NCBI GenBank assembly: GCA_030761205.1
Contig: JAULJL010000015.1
Location: 9,057,501 to 9,121,500 of the forward strand
Length of the DNA: 64,000 nt
Source: Fremontodendron californicum
Lineage: Eukaryota; Streptophyta; Magnoliopsida; Malvales; Malvaceae
Direction of reading: 5' to 3'
Shown: positions 25,624-37,095 of the stretch, piece by piece
How the letters are laid out: each line of letters begins with the position of its first letter
How positions within the stretch are numbered: the first letter of the stretch is position 1
The notes under the pieces: generated by a model
The model's input: only the letters and a program-made list of their open reading frames with translations
Told to the model about the DNA's origin: nothing
Databases searched by the model: none
Position numbers and translations under genes: made by a program

Positions 25624-26768
25624 ATCCAGCCTGCCTTTTTCGGGGCTTATACAAATGGGGAGCACATTTGCTCTCCAAATTACTGAACCGGCTACGGCTT
25701 GGCGTTTTGACTATTCATCATCGGATCATTGTTTTGATGCATTTGAAGTTCGATTTCGAAAGATGAAGGCAGAAAACGTATGAGACTGTACAGAGCAGAG
25801 TTTTGACTAAAATTTTCATTTTTGAATGTTACTTCAATCAGCCAAACTGAGCTATTTAGATGTTGTACAGTGCTAGATACATACATATGCAGGAAAATCA
25901 AGTTTTTTTGGGTACAAAACTGTATACCATGGGTCCCCAAGTCAGTTGAATGGTTACTACTACCTATCTTTCTTCGTTGTAGAAAAAAGGAATGTTGCAG
26001 CTCCTTGTCTTAACAGTAATCTCATTTCATTGATGTATACAGCGAACTTGTCATTTTAATTTGGCAAATCCAGGAATAAAGTTTTATCAGCATATGTGGC
26101 TGAAGGAGATACGTTAAGCTCCATTTTTTTTTGTAGCAATTGAAGTAACTTTTTTTGAGATTCTGAGTTTTTGTAGCAAATCCAGGAATAAACTTGTCAT
26201 TTTTTTTAGCATATGTGGCTGAAGGAGAACTTCGAGTTTTTACTTCAATGGTTACGTAATCATCTTTAAGAAATGACATCGAATTATCTGTAATTTTTTT
26301 TTATCCGTAATTTGCGGCTTTTTTTGTTAAAAAAAAAAAAATTTCAGTCTCAATCAACATGGGGTTGTCCCTTGGTTTTTCCCTCACTTTTTTCTTCCTT
26401 TTTTCTTTCCTCTAATAAAGCTATACATTGAACTTTATTATTGATGTTTAAAATATTGGTGCTGGCTGAGTGTTCTCAATTGGTTGCAGAAAAAGAAAAA
26501 GAACTAGAACAACAGATCATTTTTCAAACAAGAATTTATCAACTTTCAAACCAGTTCCTTTTGGTGATAATAAAGGTGCTTAGAAACACATCTCAAAGAG
26601 GGGATGCTTCCCTTGAGTAGGAACTGTTAAGTGGCTATAAGAATCCAGGTTCAAACTAAACACTGAATGGCTTCATCAACCCAACAATATGAAGCTCTGC
26701 AGGCTCCCTAAATCATTAACCAAGTGTGGCCCATCTGTTGTGTTTCAAGACATTAACAATCCACGATA
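25624..26768. other. Convergent 3' spacer between RLT3 and GLYR1
   Basis: This holds the 3' UTRs of two genes facing each other. A decayed tandem duplication (26065-26110 and 26176-26230) shares AAATCCAGGAATAAA and AGCATATGTGGCTGAAGGAG. No further gene was seen. Confidence 0.5.
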
Positions 26769-29700
26769 TCAAGATGAATGTTTAAGAAGCTTCACGGTCT
26801 CAAAAACAGCTGAAAAGTCAAGGTCTCCCAACCCCATGCTTCTGGCCTTCTTGAAAGCCTACCGAGCAAAAACGAATAAAAAGTTTCAGTTTAATCATCA
26901 TACAGCTTCTAATAAAGTTTCCAGAATTTGATATGCTACACTAACTTTCATAATTTATCAAACAGATCTATTTCTAATCTAGTGATTTCCTTCATCATTT
27001 ATGTGTTTTTGTTTACATGCCATTTGGTTTTTCTTATTGACAGTGCAGTGGCATCTTTGTTCATATAAGAATTAACAAAACCTAGTTAATCACTTTGGCT
27101 GAAATGGAAGGCTCCAAGTTCCAAAAAGTATGGTTTATAAAATTTACTATATGTTGCTCTGACTCTTCATTTTTCTTGAAGTATCCGTGTCTGACACCCA
27201 TGTCCAACACATATACGGACATGGATTTGAGGATATGACCCTCCAAGAACCCTCCAAATACATGGAAAAACTTGGAAAAAATTGAACATACCAGTGTCGG
27301 ACACATACTCGTATCCGACACTAACACCCGAGTCCGAATAACATAGAGTTCATAATTACTCGTATATATCATAATATTTTAGCTCATGAAGGATATCAAA
27401 GTCTTTGAGGCTTAGCACCGACACTATGTATAAACATAAGATAACAACTGCCAACATATTTAGCATGGAGAAGGGCAAGTAAAGATTGAAAGAAAAAAAA
27501 AACCTCATTGGCTGCAGCTGCTACTGGCATTGATACTGCATTTTCATCCCCAAGGGCAAGAGCCAACCTCATATCTTTCTGCTGATGTTTCAAAGGAAAT
27601 GCAGGGGAATAATTGTCCTGGAGCATTGCTGGCCCCTTTCCTCTGAACATCGGATTAGCAATTCCACCCAAGTCCTGCCAGAAAGTAGTTCAGGCACTGC
27701 AAGTTTCTATGTGGCCACAACTTGACAGAATATTTATCTCTTGCAATCTTACCAACACATCAAGAAGGCTATGTGGATTCAGTCCGCTTCTCTCAGCCAG
27801 TACAAGTCCCTCCGAAAATGCATTCAACACACTGCAGAGGACAAAGAACCGTCTTAATTGTCCCGATCAAGTACACGGATTTGTTAACTCAAAGTAAGAG
27901 GCATGTTAATATATTTATAGCAAACTTGTATTCCATAATGCATAATTATTTTTGAAGCCAATATTGCCCAAAGTAGTGGAGACATAAAGTTGGAACAGAA
28001 TATGAAAGCTTTACCCTAGCTCTGGCATATGAAAGTTAGAAGCAAATGTTGCCCCACTAGTATTACCAAAGAATTTAGTGACATATGTTGTATATTTCTA
28101 ATAGTAAAAGTTTTCACCAAAAAATTAGGTAAACCAACTACGCAAAACTGATCGTTCCAACTTATTCATAGACCAAAGAGCCATATTAATATTCCTTATT
28201 TCAAGCTTGCAACTTTTACCTTGGACTTTCATTACTAAAATGACTTACTTTTTATTGCACAAACAATAATAATAGTAATACTAGCTTATTTCAGTGTTTT
28301 TTTTTTTTCCTTTTTGGGTTCAGAAAATGAAAGAAAGAGCAACTATTACCTGCCCATTATCATGTTGACTACAAGTTTCATTTTTGCTCCATTTCCAACC
28401 TCTCCCAAGAAGAAAGACTTCTTTCCCAAGACATTGAAAGCCGGAACTGCTTCCTCATACAATGCCTAAATTTACAAACCGTGACATATTGCAGTTAACA
28501 TCAAAGTGGAGATAAATTTGCAGGCTACAGATATGAGATATATTAGCAGAAATGATGAAAGAAAAAGGATGATTGGATTCCATTGTCTTCCACTCTATTA
28601 TTTTGTTTACTTTTTCACCATGGAAGTGAAAGGCCAGTTAATCACTAGAACATTTTAGTTGAGCCTAAAATGTCACTTGATAGAAGCTCCAGCAGGATAT
28701 TTTAAAGGAAAAGGTTAAATTTTATCACATTATGAAAATAAATGTATAACACATTTTCTGAACAATGAAAAGCAATCTTCAGTCTCCTTTATCTCACTCA
28801 CACACTTTCAATCACAAAATTCCAGCTGGAGTTTGTTTCCAGAAAATGAGGTCCACGACTGTTTGATTCTAGAACATGGAATGAGATGCCGAAATGAGAA
28901 ATAGAAAGCATATGCAACATTATCCTTCAGGAAAGGCCCTAGATCAAGTTGAATGTAGAACAATATTTGTAAATGAAACCTCCAATGGTATGGATGTAAG
29001 GTTTCTTGAGGTTTTTTATTTTCTTTTGATGCGAAGGTTTCTTGAGTTAAGCTAAATGTTAAACTCATCAATTTATCCCTCTTTTCTTCTCATTAAAAAA
29101 TGTCCAAACCTTACTATGAACTTCACGAATTTGGTTTCACTCAATCGACAGAAAATTATAATAATTCAACTGATAAAAGGCTATTTTACTTCCTTCCCTG
29201 GCTGTCACGATGCTTGAAAACATAAAGTGTAACTATTCCTATCTATGTTGCTCCGACTCTTCATTTTTCTTGAAATATCCATGTCTGACACATATCCGGA
29301 CATGGGTATGGGGATATGATCCTCCGAGGACCCTCCAAATACATGGAAATTTTGGAAAAAAATGAACATACCCATGTCGGACACATACCCATGTCCGACA
29401 CTCACACCCGAATCCGAGTAACATAGATTCCTATCTAGCGGGGAGTCAAAATCAGCAATTAAACAAATCATTCCACTTTTACCTAGTTAGTGTAAGCTTA
29501 GAACAAGTACAAAAATAGTAAACCTAACTACCAATTTACCTTCTCTCCAGCAGCAAGAATCACTAATTGACCAGTTTCTGCAGGCTGTTTGCTACCCGAA
29601 ACAGGGGCCTCAAGGAAGTGACCACCTTTTGATGTAATTGCCTGTAGATATCCCATGGAAGTAAGAAATGAGTATATTCATACATTGATATGTAAATCAG

Positions 29701-30009
29701 TACATAAGAGAATATCAAAGAGTAAACCTAATTTGTTTTATCAAAATCTTCATGTAAGGAGCTTTAAAACATTGTCTTCTAAAATACCTTTGGTCTTTAT
29801 CAAAGAGCAAAACAGAAGCATAACTGTGACAACATTTCAACAACCAACAGTATCTTTGCATGCATCATGCAACAAAATTATTCTTTTTTTTTAGTATAAA
29901 CGCAGTTTAAACTTAGACCTCAGACAATATAATACTAGAAAGACATTTACTGGCAAAACTATTAAACCAACTATTTAAACTTTGAGATGAAAAATAAATT
30001 CATTTCTGC

Positions 30010-30050
<41 letters not shown>

Positions 30051-31283
30051 TTACCTCTCAAAAGTGTAATAAAAATTCTTAGATGACATTTCCATACTCA
30101 TAAAAGACATGCCATTTTTATTTTCCAATTATCTTGACGTTCCACAAAATTACCATATCTCAACCCATGTTATCCAGACTCTTCATTTTTTTAATATCCG
30201 ATACCTATATCCCCACACATATTCGGACATATGTATGGATATGATCTTCAAAATATATGGAAAAACTTAAAAAAAAAAAAAATGAGCATAACTGTGTCAA
30301 ACACATACTCATATTCGACACTCACCTCGAGTCCGGATAACATATATCTCAACAGAAGAACCTCTTATTTTCTAAGTTTCAAACATTAAAGAAACACCAT
30401 CAATCAAGAAAGTATCTGCTAACCTCACTGATTTTGCAAGAAGTCTCGGGATCAACTGTTGACATGTCAATGTAACCTTTACCACTGCAAATTTGCTCTA
30501 GGACACCATCTTTGTCAAATACAACCTAAGTAATCACCAAATACATTTTTTGTGGTAATGACAGTTTATTCAGGACGGCAAGGGCTCAAAAATGTATATA
30601 CACCAAAATTTGTAATTACCGAAAGAGCTGCAGCAGGGTCAGACAAAATGGCAATGGTGATCTTGCACTTCTTAACTACTTCTGCAGGGGTTTCTCCGAT
30701 TGAGGCACCATGAGCCACCAGTTCATTGCACTGCAATTACAAAATTTCAATGCCACAAATTTTTTTATAATAAAAATAAGGCTGATATGAAGCTACAGAC
30801 AATCCATATTTTACTTGCAACAACGGACTGAACTGAGCCTATTATTACACTATGTTTGGATAGAAGGAAAGGAAATGGAGGAAAGGAAAGATGGTAAGAA
30901 AAGAAAAAGAAAAATTATTTTTTCATTAGAAAAGAAATTAAGGGTAAAATTATAAATAAAATTGTTAATTTAAGTTGAATGGGTATTTCTTTTACATGTT
31001 TAGAAGGATTAGATTTTTTTTTTAAAAAGTTACAAATCCACTCATTTTACAATGTAATTTTTATTTCCACTCTCTTTTCTTCTTTTCTCTTTCCCTCTTA
31101 CCAAATACAGAGTTAATTTTCACCAAAAAAGAAAATTTTTCTTTCGTCAGTCACAAGAAAATGAACCCAATCAATCCATCATTTTAGTTCGAAATTTTGA
31201 ATTTTTTTTTTTTTTTAAATTCAAATGCAATCAATCAATCTCCTTTTTTCTTGTTTATTCTCAGTTCCAACCTTTCCTAAGAA

Positions 31284-31339
<56 letters not shown>

Positions 31340-31627
31340 CTGTCAACCCAATACATAAAACTAAAAACAAACACCAACCCACCAATCAGATCTCAAAATG
31401 GAAAAGATCTGCAGCTGATTATGATAATATTCCAAAGAAAAGTAAACATACAAAATATAAAATAAAAAAAAACCTTTCTTTTTTAATTTTGGTAGAGAGT
31501 AATGAAAAGCAATGAATGGCACCTTAGAAAGAGTTCTGTTCCAAACAGTGACTTTGAATCCATTCTTCAGCAAATTCAGGGACATGGCTTTTCCCATTAT
31601 TCCCAGTCCCAAAAACCCAACCTCCAT
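26769..31627 (-). CDS. GLYR1: Glyoxylate/succinic semialdehyde reductase 1
   Basis: Eight exons in transcript order: 31627-31523, 30730-30620, 30525-30424, 29641-29540, 28465-28350, 27831-27753, 27674-27504, 26858-26769; 291 aa, close to the family length of about 290. The enzyme uses NADPH to reduce glyoxylate to glycolate and succinic semialdehyde to gamma-hydroxybutyrate, a stress detoxification step. Seen: the Rossmann motif GFLGLGIMG (residues 4-12), DMSTVDP (92-98), the substrate loop APVSGSKQPAE (118-128), and the catalytic lysine K170 in GNGAKMKLVVN, the same number as reported for the Arabidopsis enzyme. The C-terminus ends HSS, so there is no SRE or SKL tail, and no transit peptide precedes MEVGFLG. 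That fits a cytosolic protein. Three introns each hold a CTATGTT-family MITE. Confidence 0.95.
27150..27346 (+). mobile_element. MITE copy C of the CTATGTT family, in GLYR1 intron 7
   Basis: It starts TATGTTGCTCTGACTC and ends GAGTCCGAATAACATAG. It is a full-length copy (about 197 bp) including the repeated GTGTCGGACAC-type core. No convincing target duplication was found, so the ends may have drifted. Confidence 0.75.
29243..29426 (+). mobile_element. MITE copy D of the CTATGTT family, in GLYR1 intron 4
   Basis: Ends are CTATGTTGCTCCGACTC and GAATCCGAGTAACATAG. A perfect 8-bp target duplication ATTCCTAT flanks it (29235-29242 and 29427-29434). Length 184 bp. Two short minus-strand ORFs over it are artefacts of the repeat. 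Confidence 0.88.
30013..30058. repeat. (AT)n microsatellite in GLYR1 intron 3
   Basis: An uninterrupted AT dinucleotide run of about 46 bp. Further AT runs lie at 31288-31337 (GLYR1 intron 1) and 34542-34568 (spacer). Confidence 0.95.
30165..30345 (+). mobile_element. MITE copy E of the CTATGTT family, in GLYR1 intron 3
   Basis: A diverged copy (starts CCATGTTATCCAGACTC, ends GAGTCCGGATAACATAT). It is flanked by a perfect 8-bp duplication ATCTCAAC (30157-30164 and 30346-30353). Length 181 bp. Confidence 0.82.
30848..31112. mobile_element. Possible Tourist-like MITE in GLYR1 intron 1
   Basis: The left end CACTATGTTTGGATAGAAGG and the reverse complement of the right end CTCTGTATTTGGTAAGAGGG are similar. 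Each side is flanked by TTA (30845-30847 and 31113-31115). The middle is AT-rich and non-coding. The inverted repeats are imperfect, so this call is tentative. Confidence 0.45.
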
Positions 31628-32801
31628 TTTCTTCTTCTTCTTTTTTGTTTACTACTTTACTCTCTTTTCTCTCTTTCACTAGTGAACTTTTTCTTTATTA
31701 GTTCATCTGCTATTTCTTAGCAGACTCCATCTTTATAATACCAAAAAAAAAACATAGGAGTATTTTTTTTTAAGTTAATGTTGATAAAAATATGATAAAA
31801 TCACTATCATCCTTGTCACCCCATTAATATTTTAATTTAATTAATTTGCTAAGGTTATTGAGATTTGTTACATCATTAATTAAGTATAAAAATAAAAAAT
31901 AAAACTTTATAGTGTCTACTAAGTTAAATATTTCAATCTTTGGTAATTATCTTGTTTGTCGTTAATTGATACTATGGATGCGTTCCACGTAAGCCTCTGA
32001 AGGCAGGGGTGAGTGAATCGTATTCCACCATTCTCGGAATCCTCGGAGGATACATTACTCTGTGGCCTATGATCCAGATAATCGGAGCGGTAAACCAATC
32101 ATCGTTTAACACGTTTGTTAATGCTAATAGCAGTAGCTCTAGCACAAACTGAATTATACCTTTTAATCCGTATATTTATATTATATTTGTATTATAATTA
32201 TATTTATGTTATATAAATTTTAATATATTCGTGTATTCATGTCATATTTGTATTATTTTTTAATAAAATTGCCATGAATAGTTTTTTTTAGCAAATTAGT
32301 TATTTTAAAAGTGAAATATGTAATTTTTTAGGTAATTTTTTTAATATAAAAATAAATACTTTTTATAAATTTTATAAATTAATGTTTTTTTAAATATTAA
32401 AAATATATATATTAACATTCTTTATTTTTTAATCATTATAATTTTTTAAAAATTGCTTAACTGAATTGATTTAAAAAAATTAGTAATTTGCTTAATTGAA
32501 TTGATGTTATTTAACCCAAAAAAAAAATAGTAATTTATACTAATATAATGGAATGGTTGAGGGTGAAATTATAAAATAAATCAAATATAATTATAATATA
32601 AAAAAATATTTTTGTCTTTTCAAATTTCATATACATATATATTTTAAAAAATACATATTTATTCTTAAAAATACTTCACTAAACAAAAAAATTATCTATT
32701 TTTTTCAACCAAAAAAAAAATACCCACTTATAAAGCTATCTATATTTTTTACTTATAAATTTTTTTAAAAAAATATCGATGTTACTTAATTAAGTGACAA
32801 G
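31628..32801. other. AT-rich spacer between GLYR1 and the MUTYH remnant
   Basis: The first part is the likely GLYR1 promoter and leader (CT-rich on the minus strand near 31628-31680). A less AT-rich patch at 31975-32110 has no recognisable coding content. From 32150 to 32790 it is nearly pure A/T, with GATGTTACTTAATTAAGTGA at 32779-32798, similar to motifs at 4760-4790 and 49690-50170. Confidence 0.5.
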
Positions 32802-33743
32802 AAGAAGAAAGAACAAGAAGAAGTCATAGGAGACATCGAAGATTTGTTTAGCGAAGAAGACACCCACAAGATAAGGGCATCATTGTTGGAATGGTACGAC
32901 AAGAACCAAAGAGACCTCCCTTGGAGAAGAAGAAGAAGAACAACAAAATCAGGAAATGGCAAAAAATGTTTAAAAAGAAGAAAAGAGGGCAAATGGGGTA
33001 TGGGTTTCAGAGGTGATGCTGCAACAAACAAGGGTTCAGACTGTTATTGACTACTACAATCGTTGGATGCAAAAAATGGCCCACTCTTCAACACCTTGCT
33101 CTCAGGCTTCTCTTGAGGTCTTCAGTGCTTTAAATATGATAATTATTCTGTATTTCAAAGTTATTTTTTCTTTTATATATTTCTTAGCTTTAAAGTGTGA
33201 CAATGACAATCCTTTGTTTTCTTACTGTTGGTATGTAGATGGGATGCATGACTTGTTCGAAGAGAAGGACAAGAAAAGCATGGATTGGAAACTATTTGGA
33301 AAGCGAGGCTGTTTCAAAGATGGGATTGACATCAGCAGTAAGGAAGGTATATATTGTCGGTATGACTGTAGTATTTCATGGCTGATATTCCAAGTAGCTT
33401 CTAGATTTTGACATCCCTGTAAGCTCTGGTTAGAATGGAATAACAGAAGAAAGTTTGACAAATTTTAGAATCATCGGTGCATAACTCCATTCTGTCCAAA
33501 ACTTCCTCATTGTCATGAAACAAACTTTTTTCTTTTAATTTATATTTTCCTGGACACTGGAAAGCTTCTCACTGTCAATATATACATCTGGTCTAATTTC
33601 CACTTTTTGTTGTCATCAATCTGCTTCAATGCCAATCATTGTTTTTCTCAATGCAGGTATACACTATGGTTCAAAATTTTAAACAGAATGGACCATCCAA
33701 CAATTCCATCCCTTCAAGAAAAAGAGTGAAGAACTGTTCATGA
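32802..33743 (+). pseudogene. MUTYH: MUTYH (adenine DNA glycosylase) pseudogene, core deleted
   Basis: MUTYH removes adenine mispaired with 8-oxoguanine in base excision repair. Here 32823-32937 reads DIEDLFSEEDTHKIRASLLE and then WYDKNQRDLPWRR, the plant MUTYH N-terminus. The HhH-GPD start (WVSEVMLQQTRVQTVIDYYN, from 33000) is in another frame. Near 33076 an extra A, and two extra bases near 33101, break the frame again. After LASLE-type sequence the match stops. It resumes at 33244 with the C-terminal MHDLFEEKDKKSMDWK, broken by one extra base near 33295. The last exon at 33658 reads VYTMVQNFKQNGPS and stops at 33741-33743. The helix-hairpin-helix, catalytic Asp, FeS-cluster cysteines and most of the NUDIX-like domain are absent. 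No in-frame ATG lies upstream. Confidence 0.88.
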
Positions 33744-34832
33744 ACCAAGTCGTGCAGCATTCTAATAACATTGAATAGATTTGCCAAGAAAGTTTGGAAA
33801 TTGCCTTCTTTGCTGGCTGTTGCTGGACAGCTTTGTCCATAAGGTTGTACAACTTGCATGTTCTCAGCAACTGCTGGTTTGTTCTGCATTTGATTTTTCC
33901 AGAACTGTACTTGGTGTGGCATACATAGTTTTTTTTTTTTCCATTCCTCTAAATGCTTCAATTTTGTGTTCAACTCAGGTGTGTCAGCCTTCAATTTTAC
34001 ATACAAAACGCGGGGATGCCTCCAGGTTTTACCGATGAGAATTCACTGCTTAAGGAAATTATTACCTACAAAGAGCTCATTTAACTGTCATGATGAAAGC
34101 CCTTTCTGTGTTTTTGCTGTACTTTGTTTTGTGGCAGCTTAATGCTGATATTTGTAATATTAAACCAACTTTTTTGTTGTCATTTATTGCCAAGAGAAGT
34201 AATCATTCATCCTCATCATTTGAAGCTTTAATTCTATGTGGTTTTGGCCCCATCTTGAGTTGATTGCTTGGTAGGGAAGCGGATGTTAGAGTTATTTTCT
34301 TTCCCTAGAGTTTCAGACAGCTGCTGATATTGCAAATGGCAACAAGAAAAAAAAAAAAAAAAAATTTGAAGAGGAGAGGAGAGGAGGGAAGAGGTTAGAT
34401 ACAGATGGGGCCAAATGGTATAGGGGAAAGAGCCAGAAAACTATTGCTATTTTCCTCTTTTTCTTTGTTTTTTTATTAGGATTGTGATTGGACCACTAAT
34501 TTGCTCCTATTATTTTATTTTCACTTTATCACAATATGAAAATATATATATATATATATATATATATCTCTATTTTTCAGACAAGGAAAATTTAAGAAAC
34601 CAGTGGCATATATTCTCCTAAACTTCTTGTGGATCAGAAAACTCTCTCTTCTATTGTATGCTCAGCAATCTTTTCCGCCTCTGGCTCAAACTAAAATAAG
34701 AACAAAGAAAGAAAGAAACTCAACAAGGCAAAAAAAAAAAAAAACCCAAAAATGTTTGATGACTGAACAAAAAGTAGCAGAAGAATAAAAAGTGAAGTAG
34801 CTAGAGCTTCATCAAGTTCCAGTTGTATCAAA
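33744..34832. other. Spacer between MUTYH remnant and the NdhV-like gene
   Basis: No coding sequence was recognised. It contains an A-run and GAGGA-rich stretch (34348-34400), an AT microsatellite (34542-34568) and the probable leader of the downstream plastid gene. Minus-strand ORFs at 33671-34006 overlap the pseudogene tail and match nothing I know. Confidence 0.45.
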
Positions 34833-36217
34833 ATGGCTATACTGGGAGCAAGAGCAATTGGGTTCTCAAGCTTTCCGTCGTCTTCTTCATATCTTAGTTC
34901 GAGCTCCAGAGCCACATCCTCTTCATTCTCCTGCACACTATCAATGGTAAGTTTATTAGTATATGCTATAATTTTGTATGATTTAATTCAAGCAACTGTT
35001 TTAACTTAGTCTATTAGCACCAGCCTGTCCTCTTCATTTTCCTCTCTTTAAATAGAAAAAACAGCAGTTCAAAGTCAAGCTTAGTCCAGTTAGTTCATGC
35101 AGCTATTTTTATAGGTGTGAGATTCGAATCTAAACATTTCTAATCCATTTTTCTATTCCTGCACTGAATCTGAAAGCAAAGGAAATTGAAATCTGAATCT
35201 TAGGTAGAATTATTGCTTGTTTTAAGATTCTTAATTGTAAAACTAATTTCTATCTAAAACATAAATTTCACTTCAGAGTTCAAAAGACTGGGGAGCTCTG
35301 CCATGTTTATTTTTTTTTTTTTCTCTTGAACTGAATGGTCATGAGATAACCTCATGCTTCTAATATTATGCTGAATCATTTGTCTGAAACCTTTGCAGCA
35401 AATGGTCAGTAAATCAATTATTTTGCGTGGATGTGTCACCTGTTCCGCTGTGCAAGAATCGTCTACTCCTACAGGTAGGTGTCTCCATTCTTATCTATAT
35501 GTTAAAATCCTGTTCTTCGAGTTGGTTAAAAATGTGTTTCCTTTTTGCTATTAGCCACAGCTGAAACAAAGGCAACTACTCCTGCTGAAGCAAAACCATC
35601 AGCCGCAGCTGCTGGTGGTAAGGAGGAAGCGAAGGCAGCCCCAAAAGCAGCTCCAGCAAGGCCCAAACCTGCAGCAAAGGCTCCTGCCAAACCACTGCCA
35701 GAGTTGATGTCGGAGGATGTCATCCCTTCATTGAAACCAATACTTGAAGCTCAAGATGATCTCTCCGAAATTGAGCTCACTTTCGAAGACAACAAGGTTT
35801 CTTCTCTATTTTCACACTAATCCATTTTTTTTTCTTTCAAAAATGGCATTTGAATTTGCTCTAGCTGATGGTTTATGAATCTTCCCATTAAAAATTGACA
35901 GTTGGAAGGTTCATTCATGAAGAAGGGCTGTCCCTACTCATTCTGGGCCTTCTTCCCTAATGGAGTCCTTACAGGTATTATAACTTGGGCAAATTGGAAA
36001 CAAAGTATCATGTCCATTGCCGCAGAAATGATCTAACATTTTTTTCTCCATTTGCACAGGTCCAAAAGGTTTTTCATTGTCTTCATATGGGTCAGGAGCC
36101 AGCACTGTCGAGCCTTTCCTCATTGATGAGAAGAAAATTACAGCAAAGCATGTAGTCTTCTGGGTTGAAAAGCGTTTGGCAGCCCAAGGAATTATTCCTG
36201 TCTGGAAAGAAGAATGA
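34833..36217 (+). CDS. Plastid DUF2996-family protein, probably NDH subunit V
   Basis: Five exons: 34833-34946, 35399-35474, 35555-35796, 35902-35974, 36060-36217; 220 aa. The N-terminus (MAILGARAIGFSSFPSSSSY) is Ser-rich and basic/hydroxylated, a typical chloroplast transit peptide. Residues about 65-110 are an Ala/Pro/Lys linker. The conserved C-terminal domain carries LEGSFMKKGCPYSFWAFFPN, GPKGFSLSSYGSGAS, VEPFLIDEKKITAKHVVFWV and QGIIPVWK. From memory this pattern fits DUF2996, the family of NdhV, a stromal subunit that stabilises the chloroplast NADH dehydrogenase-like complex. The gene structure is secure; the NdhV name is recall and not verified. Confidence 0.75.
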
Positions 36218-37095
36218 TTATAGCATAAAAATATTATTGCCATGTAATTGTTCATATCGGAAAATAATGCTCGCATATAAAATTTTCCAATTCATTTTTA
36301 CCTAATGTATCTTTTTTGTTCTACAATTAGAATACAGAATTCTTTTAGATGTTAATTGAGGGCAATGTTAGAAAAAACAAATTACAATCCCCATCAGCAT
36401 GTCCAACCTCAAGCTGGAATAAAAGAGGGTAAGCTATGTTGCTCCAACTCTTCAATTTTCTTATAGTACTCGTGTCCAACGAATATCCGAACATGAGTAT
36501 GAAAATATGATCCTTCAAAGATCTTCCAAATACATGAAAAAACTTTTTTAAAAAATTGAACATATCCATATCGAATATATATCTGTATCCAACACTCACA
36601 TGAGAATCCAAGTAACATAGAAGAATAGCACTGCAGCTTTAATTTCTGAATTAACAAAAGAACTCTGGTTCATAGTAGCAGTCATTCCTCCCTAAGAACA
36701 CTGGTACGAATCCTCAGTTTTACAAGCACAATAGCTCACAATTTACTAAGAGAGAGGTTTGCATTCATCAAAAACCATACAAGTCCAATCACCGATAAGC
36801 CGGCAACACCATCCCCCTCTCCTCCTCCTTTCTCATAAAAGGAAAGAGAAGAAAAACAATCCCTTAGGGTTCCAAAGTAAAAATAATATAACATTGTATA
36901 GCTAACAGAGCTCATAATTTTTTCATCTAAATTACATGTCCAAGGACCAGGCCATAGGCAAATGCCTAGACCATGCTTTACATTAAATAACATGATGGCC
37001 CAAACAAGTAGCATTTGAGTAACTAATGAACACATACAACAGGTACTTTGAGTGCAAAGTTCATAAAGTACTTCATAAGTCCACATCCACAAATG
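36218..37095. other. Convergent spacer downstream of the NdhV-like gene
   Basis: Contains the two facing 3' UTRs and MITE copy F. The 118-aa minus-strand ORF at 36736-37092 has no family resemblance, and its left part would be the 3' UTR of the neighbouring gene. Confidence 0.5.
36434..36620 (+). mobile_element. MITE copy F of the CTATGTT family
   Basis: Ends are CTATGTTGCTCCAACTC and GAATCCAAGTAACATAG. The body is more diverged than copies B-D. No clean target duplication. It lies about 220 bp past the NdhV-like stop, possibly within its 3' UTR. Confidence 0.75.

Noticed and set aside
36736..37092. 118-codon minus-strand ORF
   Set aside because: It sits in the 3' UTR side of the adjacent minus-strand gene, shows no known domain, and reads as chance.
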